This document shows positions 9,573 to 19,911 of a stretch of 39,343 bases of DNA, piece after piece. The translations under genes and the position numbers were made by a program. The notes under the pieces were generated by a model that was not told the DNA's origin, made no database searches, and saw only the letters and a list, made by a program, of their open reading frames with translations. The DNA lies in contig CACEHH010000008.1 of the NCBI GenBank assembly GCA_902559345.1, positions 1 to 39,343 on the forward strand. The letters are read 5' to 3'. How positions within the stretch are numbered: the stretch's first letter is position 1; the number at the start of each line of letters is the position of its first letter. Source of the DNA: an uncultured SAR86 cluster bacterium (GTDB taxonomy: Bacteria > Pseudomonadota > Gammaproteobacteria > Magnimaribacterales > D2472).

Positions 9573-9842
9573 TTAAGCCTTCCTATCGCCTGAATGCATT
9601 TTAAAAGTTCTTGTAATTGCAAATTCACCTAGCTTATGACCAACCATATCCTCATTAATAAAAACAGGAACATGCTGTCTTCCATTATGAACAGCAATTG
9701 TCAAACCAACCATTGATGGAATAATCATTGATCTCCTGGACCAAGTCTTAATTGGTTTTTTATCATTACTAGCATTAGCCTCATCAACTTTTTTTGATAA
9801 AGATAAATCTATAAATGGTCCTTTCTTAAGTGATCTAGGCAT
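9573..9842 (-). CDS. rpsS: 30S ribosomal protein S19
   Basis: S19 forms a head complex with S13 near the A-site. The 89-residue protein begins [19 protein letters not shown] and carries the signature [19 protein letters not shown] and then [14 protein letters not shown]. Length is typical (92 in E. coli). It follows rplB with a one-base gap, in standard S10 operon order. Confidence 0.98.
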   Translation of the reverse strand: MPRSLKKGPFIDLSLSKKVDEANASNDKKPIKTWSRRSMIIPSMVGLTIAVHNGRQHVPVFINEDMVGHKLGEFAITRTFKMHSGDRKA

Positions 9843-9843
9843 A

Positions 9844-10668
9844 CTACTTCTTACCTCTTCTTCTAATAATTAAATCATCAGTTCTTTGATTTTTTCTTGT
9901 CTTATAACCTTTTGTTGGAACTCCCCATGGAGTTGATGGATGTCTGCCTCCAGATGTTCTACCCTCTCCACCTCCATGCGGATGATCAACCGGATTCATA
10001 GCAACACCTCTAACTGTAGGCCTAACACCTCTCCATCTTTTAGCACCAGCTTTTCCTAAAGACTTTAGATTATTTTCTTGGTTTGAGACTGTTCCAAGTG
10101 TTGCTCGACATTCCCAAAGAACTTTTCTGGTCTCACCAGACTGAAGTCTTAAAGTTGCGTAGATACCTTCTTTAGCAACCAACCTTGCAGATGTTCCAGC
10201 GCTTCTTGCTAATTGAGCACCTTTCATAGGTTTTAACTCTACACAGTGAACATTAGTACCCAAAGGAATATCTTTAAGCTTCATTGAATTACCAACTTTA
10301 ATTTCACACTTATCAGATGAAATAATCTCATCACCAACTTTAATTTTAGATGGAGCAATAATATACCTTCTTTCTCCATCTAAATATTTTAATAAAGCTA
10401 TGTGTGCTGACCTATTTGGATCATATTCAATTCTTTCGACAGTAGCTGGAATATCAAATTTATTTCTTTTAAAGTCAATTATTCTGTAATGTTGTTTATG
10501 GCCACCACCTTGATGTCTAACAGTTATTCTTCCATTATTGTTTCTACCGCCATTTTTTGACTTAGATTCAATAAGGGATTTATGAGGTTTTCCTTTATAT
10601 AAATCAGATTTAACTGAAATTAGCCCTCTTCTTCCTGGAGAAGTAGGTTTAGATTTAATGATTGCCAT
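9844..10668 (-). CDS. rplB: 50S ribosomal protein L2
   Basis: L2 is one of the most conserved large-subunit proteins and is essential for subunit association and peptidyl transfer. The 274-residue product has the conserved [18 protein letters not shown]-like region at about residues 40 to 60 and the C-terminal motif [19 protein letters not shown] with the histidine (H229 in E. coli) near the peptidyl transferase centre. Length equals the family (273). Overlaps rplW by one base. Confidence 0.98.
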   Translation of the reverse strand: MAIIKSKPTSPGRRGLISVKSDLYKGKPHKSLIESKSKNGGRNNNGRITVRHQGGGHKQHYRIIDFKRNKFDIPATVERIEYDPNRSAHIALLKYLDGERRYIIAPSKIKVGDEIISSDKCEIKVGNSMKLKDIPLGTNVHCVELKPMKGAQLARSAGTSARLVAKEGIYATLRLQSGETRKVLWECRATLGTVSNQENNLKSLGKAGAKRWRGVRPTVRGVAMNPVDHPHGGGEGRTSGGRHPSTPWGVPTKGYKTRKNQRTDDLIIRRRGKK

Positions 10669-10964
10669 TAGTTTATGCCCTCAAACTGTATTTCAGAATC
10701 TTTACTTATAGATACAAAAGCTTTTTTATAATTTGATTTCTTGTATATTCCAAATCTATTTCTTTTAGTCTTGCCCTTAACAATAGAGGTCGTTACTTTT
10801 AAAACCTCAACTTTAAATAGTTCTTCAACGGCTTTTTTAATTTCTCTCTTAGTTGCTGAAAGATTTACTTTAAACACTACCTGCTTAAGTGTTTCGCTAA
10901 GCCCTGCTGTCTGCTCAGTAATTATTGGAGCTTCGATTAATGTATATAACTTTTCATTATCCAT
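10668..10964 (-). CDS. rplW: 50S ribosomal protein L23
   Basis: L23 sits at the exit of the nascent chain tunnel and is the main docking site for trigger factor and SRP. The 98-residue chain contains [20 protein letters not shown] and the following [19 protein letters not shown], typical for the family (100 residues in E. coli). The gene overlaps the end of rplD by eight bases, so its start is embedded in rplD and translation is probably coupled. Confidence 0.97.
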   Translation of the reverse strand: MDNEKLYTLIEAPIITEQTAGLSETLKQVVFKVNLSATKREIKKAVEELFKVEVLKVTTSIVKGKTKRNRFGIYKKSNYKKAFVSISKDSEIQFEGIN

Positions 10965-11571
10965 TTATCCATTCCTCGATTTGCTTTAAAGCCTCACTAG
11001 TAACTGCAACTTTCTGAGGCTTTAAAAGATTGACAGGGTTAATTTCTCGAACTGTAATGACATCAACATTAGGAATATTTCTTGCTGATAGATATAGATT
11101 GATGTCTAGTTCATCTGTAATTATTAAAACTTTGCTTAAAGAAAATTCATTTAAAAAATTTGCAATCTCTTTAGTTTTTGGTTTTTTAAGAACAGGTTTT
11201 TCAATAGCAACTAACCTATTTTGTCTAACAAGTTCAGAAAATATAGATTTAATTGCAGCTCGATACATTTTCTTGTTAATCTTTTTATTAAAATCTCTTG
11301 GACGAGATGCAAAAGTAACTCCGCCACCTCTCCAAAGAGGACTTCTGATTGTTCCAGCTCTTGCTCTTCCAGTTCCTTTTTGTCTATATGGCTTCTTGCC
11401 ACCACCCCTTACTTCAGATCTGTTTTTTTGTTTAGCGCTTCCTTGCCTTGAAGCAGCCATAAAACTAACGACTGCCTGATGAATTAAAGATTCATTAAAT
11501 TCTTTACTAAAAATATCATTAGAAATAGATATATCTTTATTTTTAGTATTGGATAATAGTTCTATCTTCAT
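10957..11571 (-). CDS. rplD: 50S ribosomal protein L4
   Basis: L4 forms part of the exit tunnel constriction; in E. coli it also represses the S10 operon by acting on the rpsJ leader and interacts with RNase E. The 204-residue protein has the extended loop region KQKNRSEVRGGGKKPYRQKG and the following RAGTIRSPLWRGGGVTF. Length is usual (201). It overlaps rplC by four bases and rplW by eight. The S10 leader that L4 would bind is too short here (see the rpsJ promoter). Confidence 0.98.
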   Translation of the reverse strand: MKIELLSNTKNKDISISNDIFSKEFNESLIHQAVVSFMAASRQGSAKQKNRSEVRGGGKKPYRQKGTGRARAGTIRSPLWRGGGVTFASRPRDFNKKINKKMYRAAIKSIFSELVRQNRLVAIEKPVLKKPKTKEIANFLNEFSLSKVLIITDELDINLYLSARNIPNVDVITVREINPVNLLKPQKVAVTSEALKQIEEWING

Positions 11572-12200
11572 GATTTTTTTATTGATGGTTTAATTTTTAC
11601 TTTAGAGCCATTAAAACCAGGAATAGCTCCTTTAATAAAGATGACATTATTTTCAATATCCATATCAACAATTTTCAAACTTTGAACAGTATTTTGAACA
11701 TTACCCATATGGCCTGACATTTTTTTACCTTTCCAAACTCTTCCTGGTGTTTGACATTGACCAATAGATCCATGAGCTCTATGAGCAAGTGAATTTCCAT
11801 GAGTAGCATCTTGCATTGCAAAATTATGTCTCTTGATAACGCCAGCATAGCCTTTTCCTTTTGATGTTCCTGTTACATCAACATGCTGACCAACTTCAAA
11901 AATATCTGCTGTAAGATGATGACCTATTTTATGATCAGTAACTTCATCATTTGTCTTAAATTCAGCTATAAATCCAGGATTTACATTTATTTTTTTATAG
12001 AATTCTTTTTGTGATTTTTTAAGATTATTAGATTTATTGGTTTTGGACACAACAAGAGCGTTATAACCATTCTTTTCTTTTGTTTTTATATCAACAACAA
12101 AATTACCGCAAACTGATACAGCAGTTACTGGTATAGATTCGCCATCTTCAAGAAAAAGACGTGACATTCCAGATTTTTTTCCTATTAAGCCTATGCTCAA
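11568..12200 (-). CDS. rplC: 50S ribosomal protein L3, TTG start
   Basis: L3 is an early assembly protein whose extended loop reaches the peptidyl transferase centre. The 210-residue protein begins MSIGLIGKKSGMSRLFLEDG and contains the loop region RAHGSIGQCQTPGRVWKGKK with the glutamine that is methylated by PrmB in E. coli (Gln150 there). No ATG is available: the start is TTG, with AGGAG six bases upstream. The 14 bases AGGAGATAAAATTG are identical at the rpoC start. A 55-base spacer with a GC-rich element separates it from rpsJ. Confidence 0.97.
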   Translation of the reverse strand: MSIGLIGKKSGMSRLFLEDGESIPVTAVSVCGNFVVDIKTKEKNGYNALVVSKTNKSNNLKKSQKEFYKKINVNPGFIAEFKTNDEVTDHKIGHHLTADIFEVGQHVDVTGTSKGKGYAGVIKRHNFAMQDATHGNSLAHRAHGSIGQCQTPGRVWKGKKMSGHMGNVQNTVQSLKIVDMDIENNVIFIKGAIPGFNGSKVKIKPSIKKS

Positions 12201-12214
12201 TTTTATCTCCTTTT

Positions 12215-12250
12215 ACGGGGCTACAAACCCTCTATGGCCGCATTCGCGTT
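12215..12250 (-). promoter_or_regulatory. GC-rich structured element in rpsJ-rplC spacer
   Basis: Between rpsJ and rplC lies a segment of roughly 60 percent G+C in an otherwise very AT-rich neighbourhood. On the transcribed strand it can form a small hairpin CGC-GAAT-GCG and a second one, GGGTT-TGT-AGCCC, just before the rplC Shine-Dalgarno sequence. I do not recognise a named RNA family. Its position suggests a cis-acting role in rplC translation or mRNA processing, but this is inference from composition and pairing only. Confidence 0.35.
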
Positions 12251-12255
12251 AAAAT

Positions 12256-12570
12256 TTATTGTCCTAAGCTTATCTGAACATCTACCCCTGAGGATAGATC
12301 AAGTTTCATTAAAGCATCAACTGTTTTATCAGTTGGCTTGACAATGTCCATTAATCTCTTATATGTAACAATCTCATATTGATCTCTTGCATCTTTGTCT
12401 TTATGCGGAGAAATCAACACAGTTGTTCTCTCTTTTTTTACTGGTAAGGGTATTGGTCCATTGATTACAGCACCAGTTTTTTTAACAGTTTCAACAATCA
12501 ATTTAGCAGAAGCATCAATTAATCTATAATCAAAAGCTTTAAGCCTAATTCTAATTGATTGATTCTCCAT
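12256..12570 (-). CDS. rpsJ: 30S ribosomal protein S10
   Basis: S10 is a head protein of the 30S subunit and, as NusE, partners NusB and NusG in transcription antitermination and coupling. The 104-residue product starts [19 protein letters not shown] and ends with [20 protein letters not shown], matching the 103-residue family. It heads the S10 operon. The promoter lies about 65 to 95 bases before the ATG. A GGG is only two bases before the ATG with another AGG further upstream, so the ribosome binding site is not ideal. Confidence 0.98.
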   Translation of the reverse strand: MENQSIRIRLKAFDYRLIDASAKLIVETVKKTGAVINGPIPLPVKKERTTVLISPHKDKDARDQYEIVTYKRLMDIVKPTDKTVDALMKLDLSSGVDVQISLGQ

Positions 12571-12633
12571 TTCCCTATTTATCTACCTATAAAAAAAATA
12601 ATTTTACATCTCACAAATCGCAAAATGTGGCGT

Positions 12634-12663
12634 ATTCTAAGCTTCTTAAAGCATTGCTGTCAA
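12634..12663 (-). promoter_or_regulatory. Sigma70-type promoter of the S10 operon
   Basis: On the minus strand a perfect -35 hexamer TTGACA (12658-12663) is followed after 18 bases by TAGAAT (12634-12639, five of six matches). It lies in the 123-base gap between fusA and rpsJ, the only sizeable gap in the str-S10 region. The predicted transcript would start near 12627, leaving a leader of only ~55 bases before rpsJ. This is too short for the L4-responsive S10 leader of E. coli. Confidence 0.75.
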
Positions 12664-12693
12664 CTTTATTAAACAGTCTTATAAATATTTTTT

Positions 12694-14799
12694 TTATGCT
12701 GTTTTTAACTCTTCTGCAATATTTTTAGGAACTTCGCCATATTTAGTAAATTCCATTGTGAAAGTGGCTCTTCCTTGTGTCTGCGATCTTAAATCAGTAG
12801 CATATCCAAACATCTCAGCCAAAGGGACTTCTGATGATACTTCTTTTCCAGAAGTAATATCATCCATACCCAAAATTATGCCTCTTCTTCTATTAAGATC
12901 TCCAACCACATCCCCCATGTGATCTTCTGGGGTCACAACAACGACCTTCATAATTGGTTCTAACAATGCTGGTTTTGCCTTAATTGCTCCATCTTTTAAA
13001 GCCATAGAACCTGCAATCTTAAATGCCATTTCATTAGAATCAACATCATGGAATGAGCCATCATAAAGCGTTGCTCTTAGAGCCAGTAATGGGTATCCTG
13101 CAATAACTCCGTTTTGCATTTGTTCTTGAATACCTTTATTGACTGCTGGAATATATTCTTTGGGAATAACTCCACCGACAATCTTATCTACAAATTCATA
13201 ATCATCATCTAACCCTAAAGGCTCAAGTTTAAGCCACACATGCCCGTATTGACCTTTACCACCACTTTGTCTAACAAATTTGCCTTCAACGTCAACAGAT
13301 TCTTTAATTGTCTCTCTATATGCTACTTGCGGTTTACCAATGTTTGCTTCTACTGAGAATTCTCTTTTCATTCTATCAACAAGAACGTCTAAGTGAAGTT
13401 CGCCCATTCCAGAAATAATAGTTTGTCCAGACTCCTCATCACTAGCAACCCTAAAAGATGGGTCTTCTTGAGCTAATTTTCCAAGAGCCAATGACATTTT
13501 TTCTTGATCTTGTTTGGATTTTGGCTCAACAGCAACAGATATAACAGGTTCTGGGAAATCCATTCTTTCCAAAACAATTGGTTTATTTATATCTGATAAT
13601 GTATCGCCTGTAGTAATATCTTTTAGGCCAATACACGCAGCAATATCTCCTGCTCTGACCTCTTTAATCTCTTCTCTATTATTTGAATGCATTTGAACCA
13701 TTCTTCCAACTCTTTCTTTTTTTGTACGAGTTGTGTTCATAACACCATCGCCAACACTCAGCACGCCAGAATAAACTCTAATAAAAGTTAATGTTCCTAC
13801 AAATGGGTCAGTTGCTATTTTAAAAGCTAATGCTGAAAATGGTTCATCATCTGATGATGTTCTCGTATCCGCTTCTTCTTCTTCATCGCTGTTGTTGTTA
13901 GGTATAACCCCTTCTATTGCCTTGACTTCATCCGGAGCTGGTAAAAAGTCAATCACAGCATCTAAAACAGCTTGAACTCCTTTATTTTTAAATGCAGAGC
14001 CACAAAGAGCGAGAATAATCTCATTTGCTAAAGATCTTATTCTTAATCCTTCTTTGATTTGTTCTGTAGATAATTCCCCAGACTCAAGATATGCATCCAT
14101 TAACTCTTCATTAGCTTCAGCAGCTGCTTCAACCATTTCTTCTCGAAGCTTGGTGCATCTATCTAATAAATCTTCTGGAATGTCTTTAGAATCGAAAGTA
14201 AGCCCTTGATCTTCTTCATTCCAATAGATTGCTCTCATTTTAATAAGGTCTACGACTCCTTTAAAATCATCTTCTGCGCCTATGTTGTATTGAATAGGAA
14301 CTACATTTGCTTGGAGTCTGTCTTTAATTTGATCTACAACCCTTTCAAAGTTAGCTCCTGCTCTATCCATTTTATTTACAAAAACTATTCTTGGAACCTC
14401 ATAACGATTAGCTTGTCTCCAAACTGTCTCAGACTGAGGCTCTACACCAGATGTTCCGCAGAAAACTACAACAGCACCATCCAAAACCCTTAATGAACGT
14501 TCAACTTCAATAGTAAAATCTACGTGCCCAGGGGTATCAATAATATTGATTCTATGTTGTGGATACTGTTGCTCCATTCCACTCCAGAAACATGTAGTTG
14601 CAGCAGAGGTAATTGTGATTCCTCTTTCTTGCTCTTGTTCCATCCAATCCATAACAGCAGCACCATCATGAACTTCGCCAATCTTATGAGAAAGGCCTGT
14701 ATAAAATAATACTCTTTCAGTAGTTGTTGTTTTACCAGCATCTACGTGAGCACATATTCCGACATTCCTATATTTATTTAAAACAGTATCTCTTGCCAT
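12694..14799 (-). CDS. fusA: Elongation factor G
   Basis: EF-G is the GTPase that drives translocation on the ribosome and, with RRF, recycling. The 701-residue protein has all G motifs: [12 protein letters not shown] (residues 18 to 29), IDTPGHVDF (about 87 to 95) and NKMD (about 142). The [14 protein letters not shown] switch I region and domain IV segment with GGKGQYGHV are present. It starts ATG in a 19-base gap after rpsG. An acidic stretch [16 protein letters not shown] lies before domain II. It is followed directly by the S10 promoter with no tufA copy between, unlike E. coli and Pseudomonas. Confidence 0.98.
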   Translation of the reverse strand: MARDTVLNKYRNVGICAHVDAGKTTTTERVLFYTGLSHKIGEVHDGAAVMDWMEQEQERGITITSAATTCFWSGMEQQYPQHRINIIDTPGHVDFTIEVERSLRVLDGAVVVFCGTSGVEPQSETVWRQANRYEVPRIVFVNKMDRAGANFERVVDQIKDRLQANVVPIQYNIGAEDDFKGVVDLIKMRAIYWNEEDQGLTFDSKDIPEDLLDRCTKLREEMVEAAAEANEELMDAYLESGELSTEQIKEGLRIRSLANEIILALCGSAFKNKGVQAVLDAVIDFLPAPDEVKAIEGVIPNNNSDEEEEADTRTSSDDEPFSALAFKIATDPFVGTLTFIRVYSGVLSVGDGVMNTTRTKKERVGRMVQMHSNNREEIKEVRAGDIAACIGLKDITTGDTLSDINKPIVLERMDFPEPVISVAVEPKSKQDQEKMSLALGKLAQEDPSFRVASDEESGQTIISGMGELHLDVLVDRMKREFSVEANIGKPQVAYRETIKESVDVEGKFVRQSGGKGQYGHVWLKLEPLGLDDDYEFVDKIVGGVIPKEYIPAVNKGIQEQMQNGVIAGYPLLALRATLYDGSFHDVDSNEMAFKIAGSMALKDGAIKAKPALLEPIMKVVVVTPEDHMGDVVGDLNRRRGIILGMDDITSGKEVSSEVPLAEMFGYATDLRSQTQGRATFTMEFTKYGEVPKNIAEELKTA

Positions 14800-14818
14800 A
14801 ATTATCTAATTAATATTA

Positions 14819-15289
14819 TTAAAATCTGAAATGTGAAAAGGCCTTATTGGCTTCAGCCATTTTGTGAACATCTTCTCTTTTACGATAAGCTGAGCCTTTC
14901 TTTTGAGAAGCATCTTGAAGCTCGCCGGCAAGTCTTAAATCCATAGATTTTTCACTCCTTTTTCTTGCAGCCTCTACAATCCACCTCATAGCTAAAGCCT
15001 GTCTTCTTGATGGACGAATTTCAACTGGAACCTGATAATTTGCTCCGCCAACTCTTCTTGACTTTACCTCTACAACTGGACTAACTTCCTCAAGCGCTTT
15101 CATAAAAATATCTAATGGATTATCTTTCGAATTCTTATTTATTTGATCAAAAGCTCCATATACAATTTTTTCAGCGACAGATTTTTTGCCATCTTTCATT
15201 AAATTATTCATGAATTTGGCTAAAATAATATCTTTATATTTTGGATCTGGTAAAACTTTCCTTTTTTCAGGACTTCTTCTTCTTGGCAT
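14819..15289 (-). CDS. rpsG: 30S ribosomal protein S7
   Basis: S7 is a primary 16S rRNA binder that nucleates the 30S head and lines the E-site; in E. coli it represses the str operon. The 156-residue sequence begins [20 protein letters not shown] and contains the signature region [20 protein letters not shown]. The basic tail ends [12 protein letters not shown]. Two bases separate it from rpsL, so the long rpsL-rpsG intercistronic region to which S7 binds in E. coli is absent here. Confidence 0.98.
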   Translation of the reverse strand: MPRRRSPEKRKVLPDPKYKDIILAKFMNNLMKDGKKSVAEKIVYGAFDQINKNSKDNPLDIFMKALEEVSPVVEVKSRRVGGANYQVPVEIRPSRRQALAMRWIVEAARKRSEKSMDLRLAGELQDASQKKGSAYRKREDVHKMAEANKAFSHFRF

Positions 15290-15291
15290 AA

Positions 15292-15663
15292 CTATTTACC
15301 TTTTTTAGCCCCATATTTTGATCTTCGTTGTTTTCTTCCAGCCACACCAGATGTATCTAGTGTACCTCTAACGGTATGATATCTAACTCCTGGCAAATCC
15401 TTTACTCTTCCGCCTCTTATTAAGACCAATGAGTGTTCTTGAAGATTGTGCCCTTCTCCACCTATATATGATGTAACCTCATAACCACTAGTTAGCCTTA
15501 CTCTGCATACTTTTCTAAGTGCGGAATTCGGCTTCTTTGGTGTAGTAGTATATACGCGAGTGCAAACCCCTCTCCTTTGTGGGCAAGCATTCAATGCCGG
15601 CACATCAGTCTTTTTAACCTTAGGTTTTCTAGACTTTTTTATTAATTGATTTACTGTAGCCAT
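15292..15663 (-). CDS. rpsL: 30S ribosomal protein S12
   Basis: S12 is the decoding-centre protein that monitors tRNA selection and is the target site of streptomycin resistance changes. The 123-residue product has [17 protein letters not shown] with the wild-type lysine at the K43 position, and the later [13 protein letters not shown] segment with the usual K-D-L-P-G context. It begins the str operon and has its own promoter in the short gap after rpoC. SD-like bases before the ATG are weak. Confidence 0.98.
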   Translation of the reverse strand: MATVNQLIKKSRKPKVKKTDVPALNACPQRRGVCTRVYTTTPKKPNSALRKVCRVRLTSGYEVTSYIGGEGHNLQEHSLVLIRGGRVKDLPGVRYHTVRGTLDTSGVAGRKQRRSKYGAKKGK

Positions 15664-15686
15664 ATTAATTTTCGTTATACGCGGCG

Positions 15687-15715
15687 ATTTTATAGAGCAG
15701 ATCGTTAATGGTCAA
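15687..15715 (-). promoter_or_regulatory. Sigma70-type promoter before rpsL (str operon)
   Basis: The 54-base gap between rpoC and rpsL contains, on the minus strand, TTGACC (15710-15715) and TAAAAT (15687-15692) with the optimal 17-base spacing. A GC-rich GCCGCG discriminator follows, as expected for promoters under stringent control. The -35 box lies within a few bases of the rpoC stop codon and I see no terminator, so rpoC readthrough probably adds to rpsL transcription. Confidence 0.75.
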
Positions 15716-15717
15716 CA

Positions 15718-18700
15718 TTATTCTTCATCATTTTCATTAAGTTCTTGTCTTAATGCTTCTTCTAGATCTTGTTCTGATAATATTTGTTCATCAAATTCAC
15801 CCTGTTTCTTACTTCTTAGTTTGTCATGGAATTCCATTCCTGTTCCGGCAGGTATCAATCTTCCAACAACAACATTTTCTTTTAAGCCTCTTAAATGATC
15901 TTTCTTGCCTGTAACAGCAGCTTCTGTTAAAACTCTCGTAGTTTCTTGGAAAGAAGCAGCTGATATAAATGAATCAGTTGCAAGAGATGCTTTGGTAATT
16001 CCTAATAATACTCTTTCGAATGAAGCTGGATTTTTACCACTATTTTCAACTTTTTTGTTTTCTTCTTTAAGCTCAGCGTAACTAACCTGATCGCCTTGAA
16101 TAAACTTTGTATCTCCACCATCAATGATAAGTGCTTTTCTTAACATCTGTCTCAAGATTGTTTCAATATGTTTATCATTAATCGATACGCCTTGAAGTCT
16201 ATATACATCTTGAATCTCATTAACAATAAAGTTTGTTAATTCAGGAATTCCTTTTAATCTTAAAATATCATGAGGACTTAATGGGCCTTCAGAAATTATG
16301 TCACCCTTGTTGATTCTCTCTCCCTCAAAAACATTTAATGTTCTATGTTTAGGTATCAACATCTCAGTATTTTGTGATTTTTTGGTAGCTCCTTCAGGAG
16401 TTATAACAAGTCTTACCTTTCCTTTTGTTTCTTTCCCAAAAGAAACAACGCCTGTTTTTTCTGCTAATACAGCAGCATCTTTTGGCTTTCTTGCCTCAAA
16501 TAAGTCAGCAACTCTAGGTAAGCCGCCTGTAATATCTTTAGTTTTTGATGCAACTAGCGGCATTCTTGCAATAACTTCACCAGCTGAAATCTTCTGGCCG
16601 TTTGCTAAGTTTATTAATCCGCCAGCTGGCAATGTGTATATAGCAGGTTGTTTAAATTCTCCAATTAATACTGGATTCTTTTTAGAGTCAACAATTTCAA
16701 TTGTTGGAGTCATATCTCGACCCGCTGATGGTCTATCTGCAACTTCAATTATCTCCATGCTCGAAAGCCCTGTAAGATCATCTACTTGTTCGGTTACAGT
16801 TATACCAGGTTCTATATCTATAAATCTAACTTTTCCAGATGCTTCAGAAACAATCGGTCTTGTATATGGATCCCATGATGCTACTTTGACTCCGTCTGTT
16901 AAATCATCAGCATTATCGACTTCTAAAACCGCTCCATAAGGAACTTTATACTGCTCAATAATTTTTCCGTTAGCATCTGAAATAGAACACATAGCATTTC
17001 TTGATACAACTACTTCAAGCTTATCCTTATTAGTTACAGTTTTCATATCCTCAGAAAATGATACCGCTCCTGCGCTTTTGTTATAGATTGCATTGTCTTC
17101 GGATGAACTTGAAGCTGCACCACCAATATGGAAAGTTCTCATCGTAAGCTGTGTGCCAGGTTCACCAATCGACTGTGCTGCTACAACACCTACTGCCTCA
17201 CCTCTATGAACAAGATGTCCTCTAGCAAGGTCTCTACCATAACAATTTGCACATACTCCAATTGGGGCATCGCATGTCATTGGAGATCTAATTTTAAGAC
17301 TTGATAGATTAAGCTCATCTATGACATCTAAAGCATCTTCATCAAGCATTGTATTTTTAGCAAATAATTCTTTTCCATCTGCATCAAGAATAGGCTCTGC
17401 AATAACTCTACCTAATATTCTGTCTGTAAGAGGCTGAATGATCTCACCACCATCAATAATAGAAGTAACAACAATTGATTCATCGGTGCCACAATCATCA
17501 ATATTAATAACAGAGTCCATTGATACATCACATAATCTTCTTGTTAAATAACCTGAATTAGCTGTTTTTAAAGCAGTATCAGCCAATCCCTTTCTGGCAC
17601 CATGTGTGGATATAAAATACTGCAATACAGATAAACCTTCTCTGAAATTAGCTGTGATTGGAGTTTCAATAATCGAGCCATCAGGTTTTGACATTAACCC
17701 TCGCATTCCAGATAGCTGCCTTATCTGAGCTGGTGAGCCTCTTGCGCCTGAGTCTGCATAAATATATACAGAATTAAAAGATGATTGTTCAATACTTTCA
17801 CCCTCTGGTGTTTCAGCAGTCTCAGTACTAATTTTTTCCATCATAGCTTTTGCCACTTGCTCATTAGCTCTTGACCATATATCGATAACTTTATTATATC
17901 TTTCACCCCTAGTTACGAGACCAGAATCAAACTGCTTCTCAATTGATTTAACTTCCTTCTCTGATGTGTCAATAATTTTTGCCTTTTCTTCTGGTATTAC
18001 AAAATCATTAACTCCAATTGATGATCCAGATCTGGTTGAGAAATCAAAACCTAAATACATTAATTGATCAGCAAATATTACAGTTTTCTTTAAACCAGCT
18101 TTTCTGTATGAAATATCAACTAATTTTGATACTGATTTCTTATTTAAAACGTTATTGATATTTTCAAAGCCAACTTCATAAGGTGTAATTCTCCATATAA
18201 GGATTCTTCCAACAGTTGAGTCTTCAAGAGAGGTTTCATCTTTAGAATGATTAATTCTTACTTTTACGGGAGAATGTATATCTAAACTTCCAGTTTCATA
18301 TGCTCTAAGAACTTCATCTGGATTACTAAAAACTCTTCCTCCACCAGAAGAATTCGCATTATCTCTGGTCATATAATAAAGACCTAAAACAACATCTTGA
18401 GTAGGATTAATTATAGGAGCCCCATCTGCGGGAGATAAGATATTATTAGTAGACATCATAAGAGCCCTAGCCTCAAGCTGGGCTTCTAAAGTTAATGGAA
18501 CGTGGACTGCCATCTGATCTCCATCAAAATCAGCATTAAATGCAACACATACTAGAGGATGCAGTTGTATTGCCTTACCTTCAATCAACTTTGGTTCAAA
18601 TGCTTGTAATCCTAATCTGTGTAATGTTGGTGCTCTATTAAGTAAAACTGGGTGCTCTCGAATAACCTCTTCAAGAACCTCCCAAACTTCTGGAGTTTCC

Positions 18701-19902
18701 CTTTCAACTAATTTTTTTGCAGCTTTAATAGTTGTTGCAAGCTCTCTGTTTTCTAGTTTTCCATAAACAAAGGGTTTAAATAATTCAAGTGCCATTTTTT
18801 TTGGTAGGCCACATTGATGTAGCTTAAGGTTAGGACCGGCCACAATTACAGATCTTCCAGAATAGTCAACACGCTTACCGAGAAGGTTTTGTCTAAATCG
18901 ACCGCCCTTACCTTTAATCATGTCAGCTAATGATTTTAATGGTCTTTTATTGGTTCCTGTTATTACTCTTCCTCTACGTCCATTATCTAAAAGAGCATCT
19001 ACAGACTCTTGTAACATTCTTTTTTCATTCCTAACAATTATCTCAGGAGCATTTAATTCTAATAACCTTTTTAATCTATTATTTCTATTAATTACTCTCC
19101 TATAAAGATCATTCAAATCAGATGTAGCAAATCTTCCCCCTTCAAGAGGAACTAGTGGTCTTAGATCTGGTGGTAATACAGGCAAGATATTCATTACCAT
19201 CCATTCTGGTTTGTTACCAGAATCTTTAAAAGCTTCAAGCAACTTTAATCTCTTAGATAGCTTCTTAAGCTTAGTTTCTGAATTTGTTTGAGGAATCTCC
19301 TCTCTAATAATTCTTATTTCATCATCTATATCAATTTCTTCTAGTAATACCTGAACGGCCTCTGCTCCCATTCCTGCAGTAAACTCATCACCATATTCTT
19401 CATATTTTTCTACCCATTCTTCTTCTGTAAGGATTTCACCTTTTTCTAATGGCGTTAGACCAGGATCAGTAACAATATAACTTTCAAAATAAAGAACTCT
19501 TTCAATTTCTCTTAAAGTAACATTTAAGAGTAACCCTATTCTTGAGGGCAATGATTTTAAAAACCAAATATGAGCAACTGGCGCAGCAAGATCAATGTGC
19601 CCCATTCTTTCTCTTCTAACTTTTGCTAAAGTTACCTCAACTCCACATTTCTCACATACAACACCCCGGTGTTTCATTCTTTTATATTTACCGCATATGC
19701 ATTCATAATCCTTTACAGGACCAAAAATTTTTGCGCAAAATAGACCGTCTCTTTCGGGTTTAAAAGTCCTATAATTTATAGTTTCTGGTTTTTTAACCTC
19801 GCCCCAAGACCAAGATTTAATAACCTGAGGAGAAGCCAGGCCTGCTGAGATTGTGGTGAAATCTTCTTGACCAGTTTTTAAAGATTTTAATAAGTCTTTC
19901 AA
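15718..19902 (-). CDS. rpoC: RNA polymerase beta' subunit, TTG start
   Basis: Beta' carries the catalytic magnesium site, seen as [12 protein letters not shown] near residues 456 to 467. The N-terminal zinc finger is present ([19 protein letters not shown], near residue 70), as is the second zinc site with [13 protein letters not shown] near residue 875, and the rudder and clamp region [18 protein letters not shown]. At 1394 residues it is close to E. coli (1407). The start codon is TTG (family usage in E. coli is GTG) with AGGAG six bases upstream; the rpoB stop TAG forms part of that ribosome binding site. It ends in an acidic tail. Confidence 0.98.
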   Translation of the reverse strand: MKDLLKSLKTGQEDFTTISAGLASPQVIKSWSWGEVKKPETINYRTFKPERDGLFCAKIFGPVKDYECICGKYKRMKHRGVVCEKCGVEVTLAKVRRERMGHIDLAAPVAHIWFLKSLPSRIGLLLNVTLREIERVLYFESYIVTDPGLTPLEKGEILTEEEWVEKYEEYGDEFTAGMGAEAVQVLLEEIDIDDEIRIIREEIPQTNSETKLKKLSKRLKLLEAFKDSGNKPEWMVMNILPVLPPDLRPLVPLEGGRFATSDLNDLYRRVINRNNRLKRLLELNAPEIIVRNEKRMLQESVDALLDNGRRGRVITGTNKRPLKSLADMIKGKGGRFRQNLLGKRVDYSGRSVIVAGPNLKLHQCGLPKKMALELFKPFVYGKLENRELATTIKAAKKLVERETPEVWEVLEEVIREHPVLLNRAPTLHRLGLQAFEPKLIEGKAIQLHPLVCVAFNADFDGDQMAVHVPLTLEAQLEARALMMSTNNILSPADGAPIINPTQDVVLGLYYMTRDNANSSGGGRVFSNPDEVLRAYETGSLDIHSPVKVRINHSKDETSLEDSTVGRILIWRITPYEVGFENINNVLNKKSVSKLVDISYRKAGLKKTVIFADQLMYLGFDFSTRSGSSIGVNDFVIPEEKAKIIDTSEKEVKSIEKQFDSGLVTRGERYNKVIDIWSRANEQVAKAMMEKISTETAETPEGESIEQSSFNSVYIYADSGARGSPAQIRQLSGMRGLMSKPDGSIIETPITANFREGLSVLQYFISTHGARKGLADTALKTANSGYLTRRLCDVSMDSVINIDDCGTDESIVVTSIIDGGEIIQPLTDRILGRVIAEPILDADGKELFAKNTMLDEDALDVIDELNLSSLKIRSPMTCDAPIGVCANCYGRDLARGHLVHRGEAVGVVAAQSIGEPGTQLTMRTFHIGGAASSSSEDNAIYNKSAGAVSFSEDMKTVTNKDKLEVVVSRNAMCSISDANGKIIEQYKVPYGAVLEVDNADDLTDGVKVASWDPYTRPIVSEASGKVRFIDIEPGITVTEQVDDLTGLSSMEIIEVADRPSAGRDMTPTIEIVDSKKNPVLIGEFKQPAIYTLPAGGLINLANGQKISAGEVIARMPLVASKTKDITGGLPRVADLFEARKPKDAAVLAEKTGVVSFGKETKGKVRLVITPEGATKKSQNTEMLIPKHRTLNVFEGERINKGDIISEGPLSPHDILRLKGIPELTNFIVNEIQDVYRLQGVSINDKHIETILRQMLRKALIIDGGDTKFIQGDQVSYAELKEENKKVENSGKNPASFERVLLGITKASLATDSFISAASFQETTRVLTEAAVTGKKDHLRGLKENVVVGRLIPAGTGMEFHDKLRSKKQGEFDEQILSEQDLEEALRQELNENDEE

Positions 19903-19911
19903 TTTTATCTC

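Noticed and set aside
11030-11479. 149-residue frame antisense to rplD
   Set aside because: Shadow of the conserved rplD sequence with no translation signals and no recognisable domains.
12664-12700. AAACAG/CTGTTT inverted repeat after fusA as a terminator
   Set aside because: The stem is interrupted, the loop is long and AT-only, and no U tract follows; it also abuts the S10 -35 box.
16298-16939. 213-residue frame antisense to rpoC
   Set aside because: It lies wholly within conserved rpoC sequence and its composition mirrors the codon use of the real gene.
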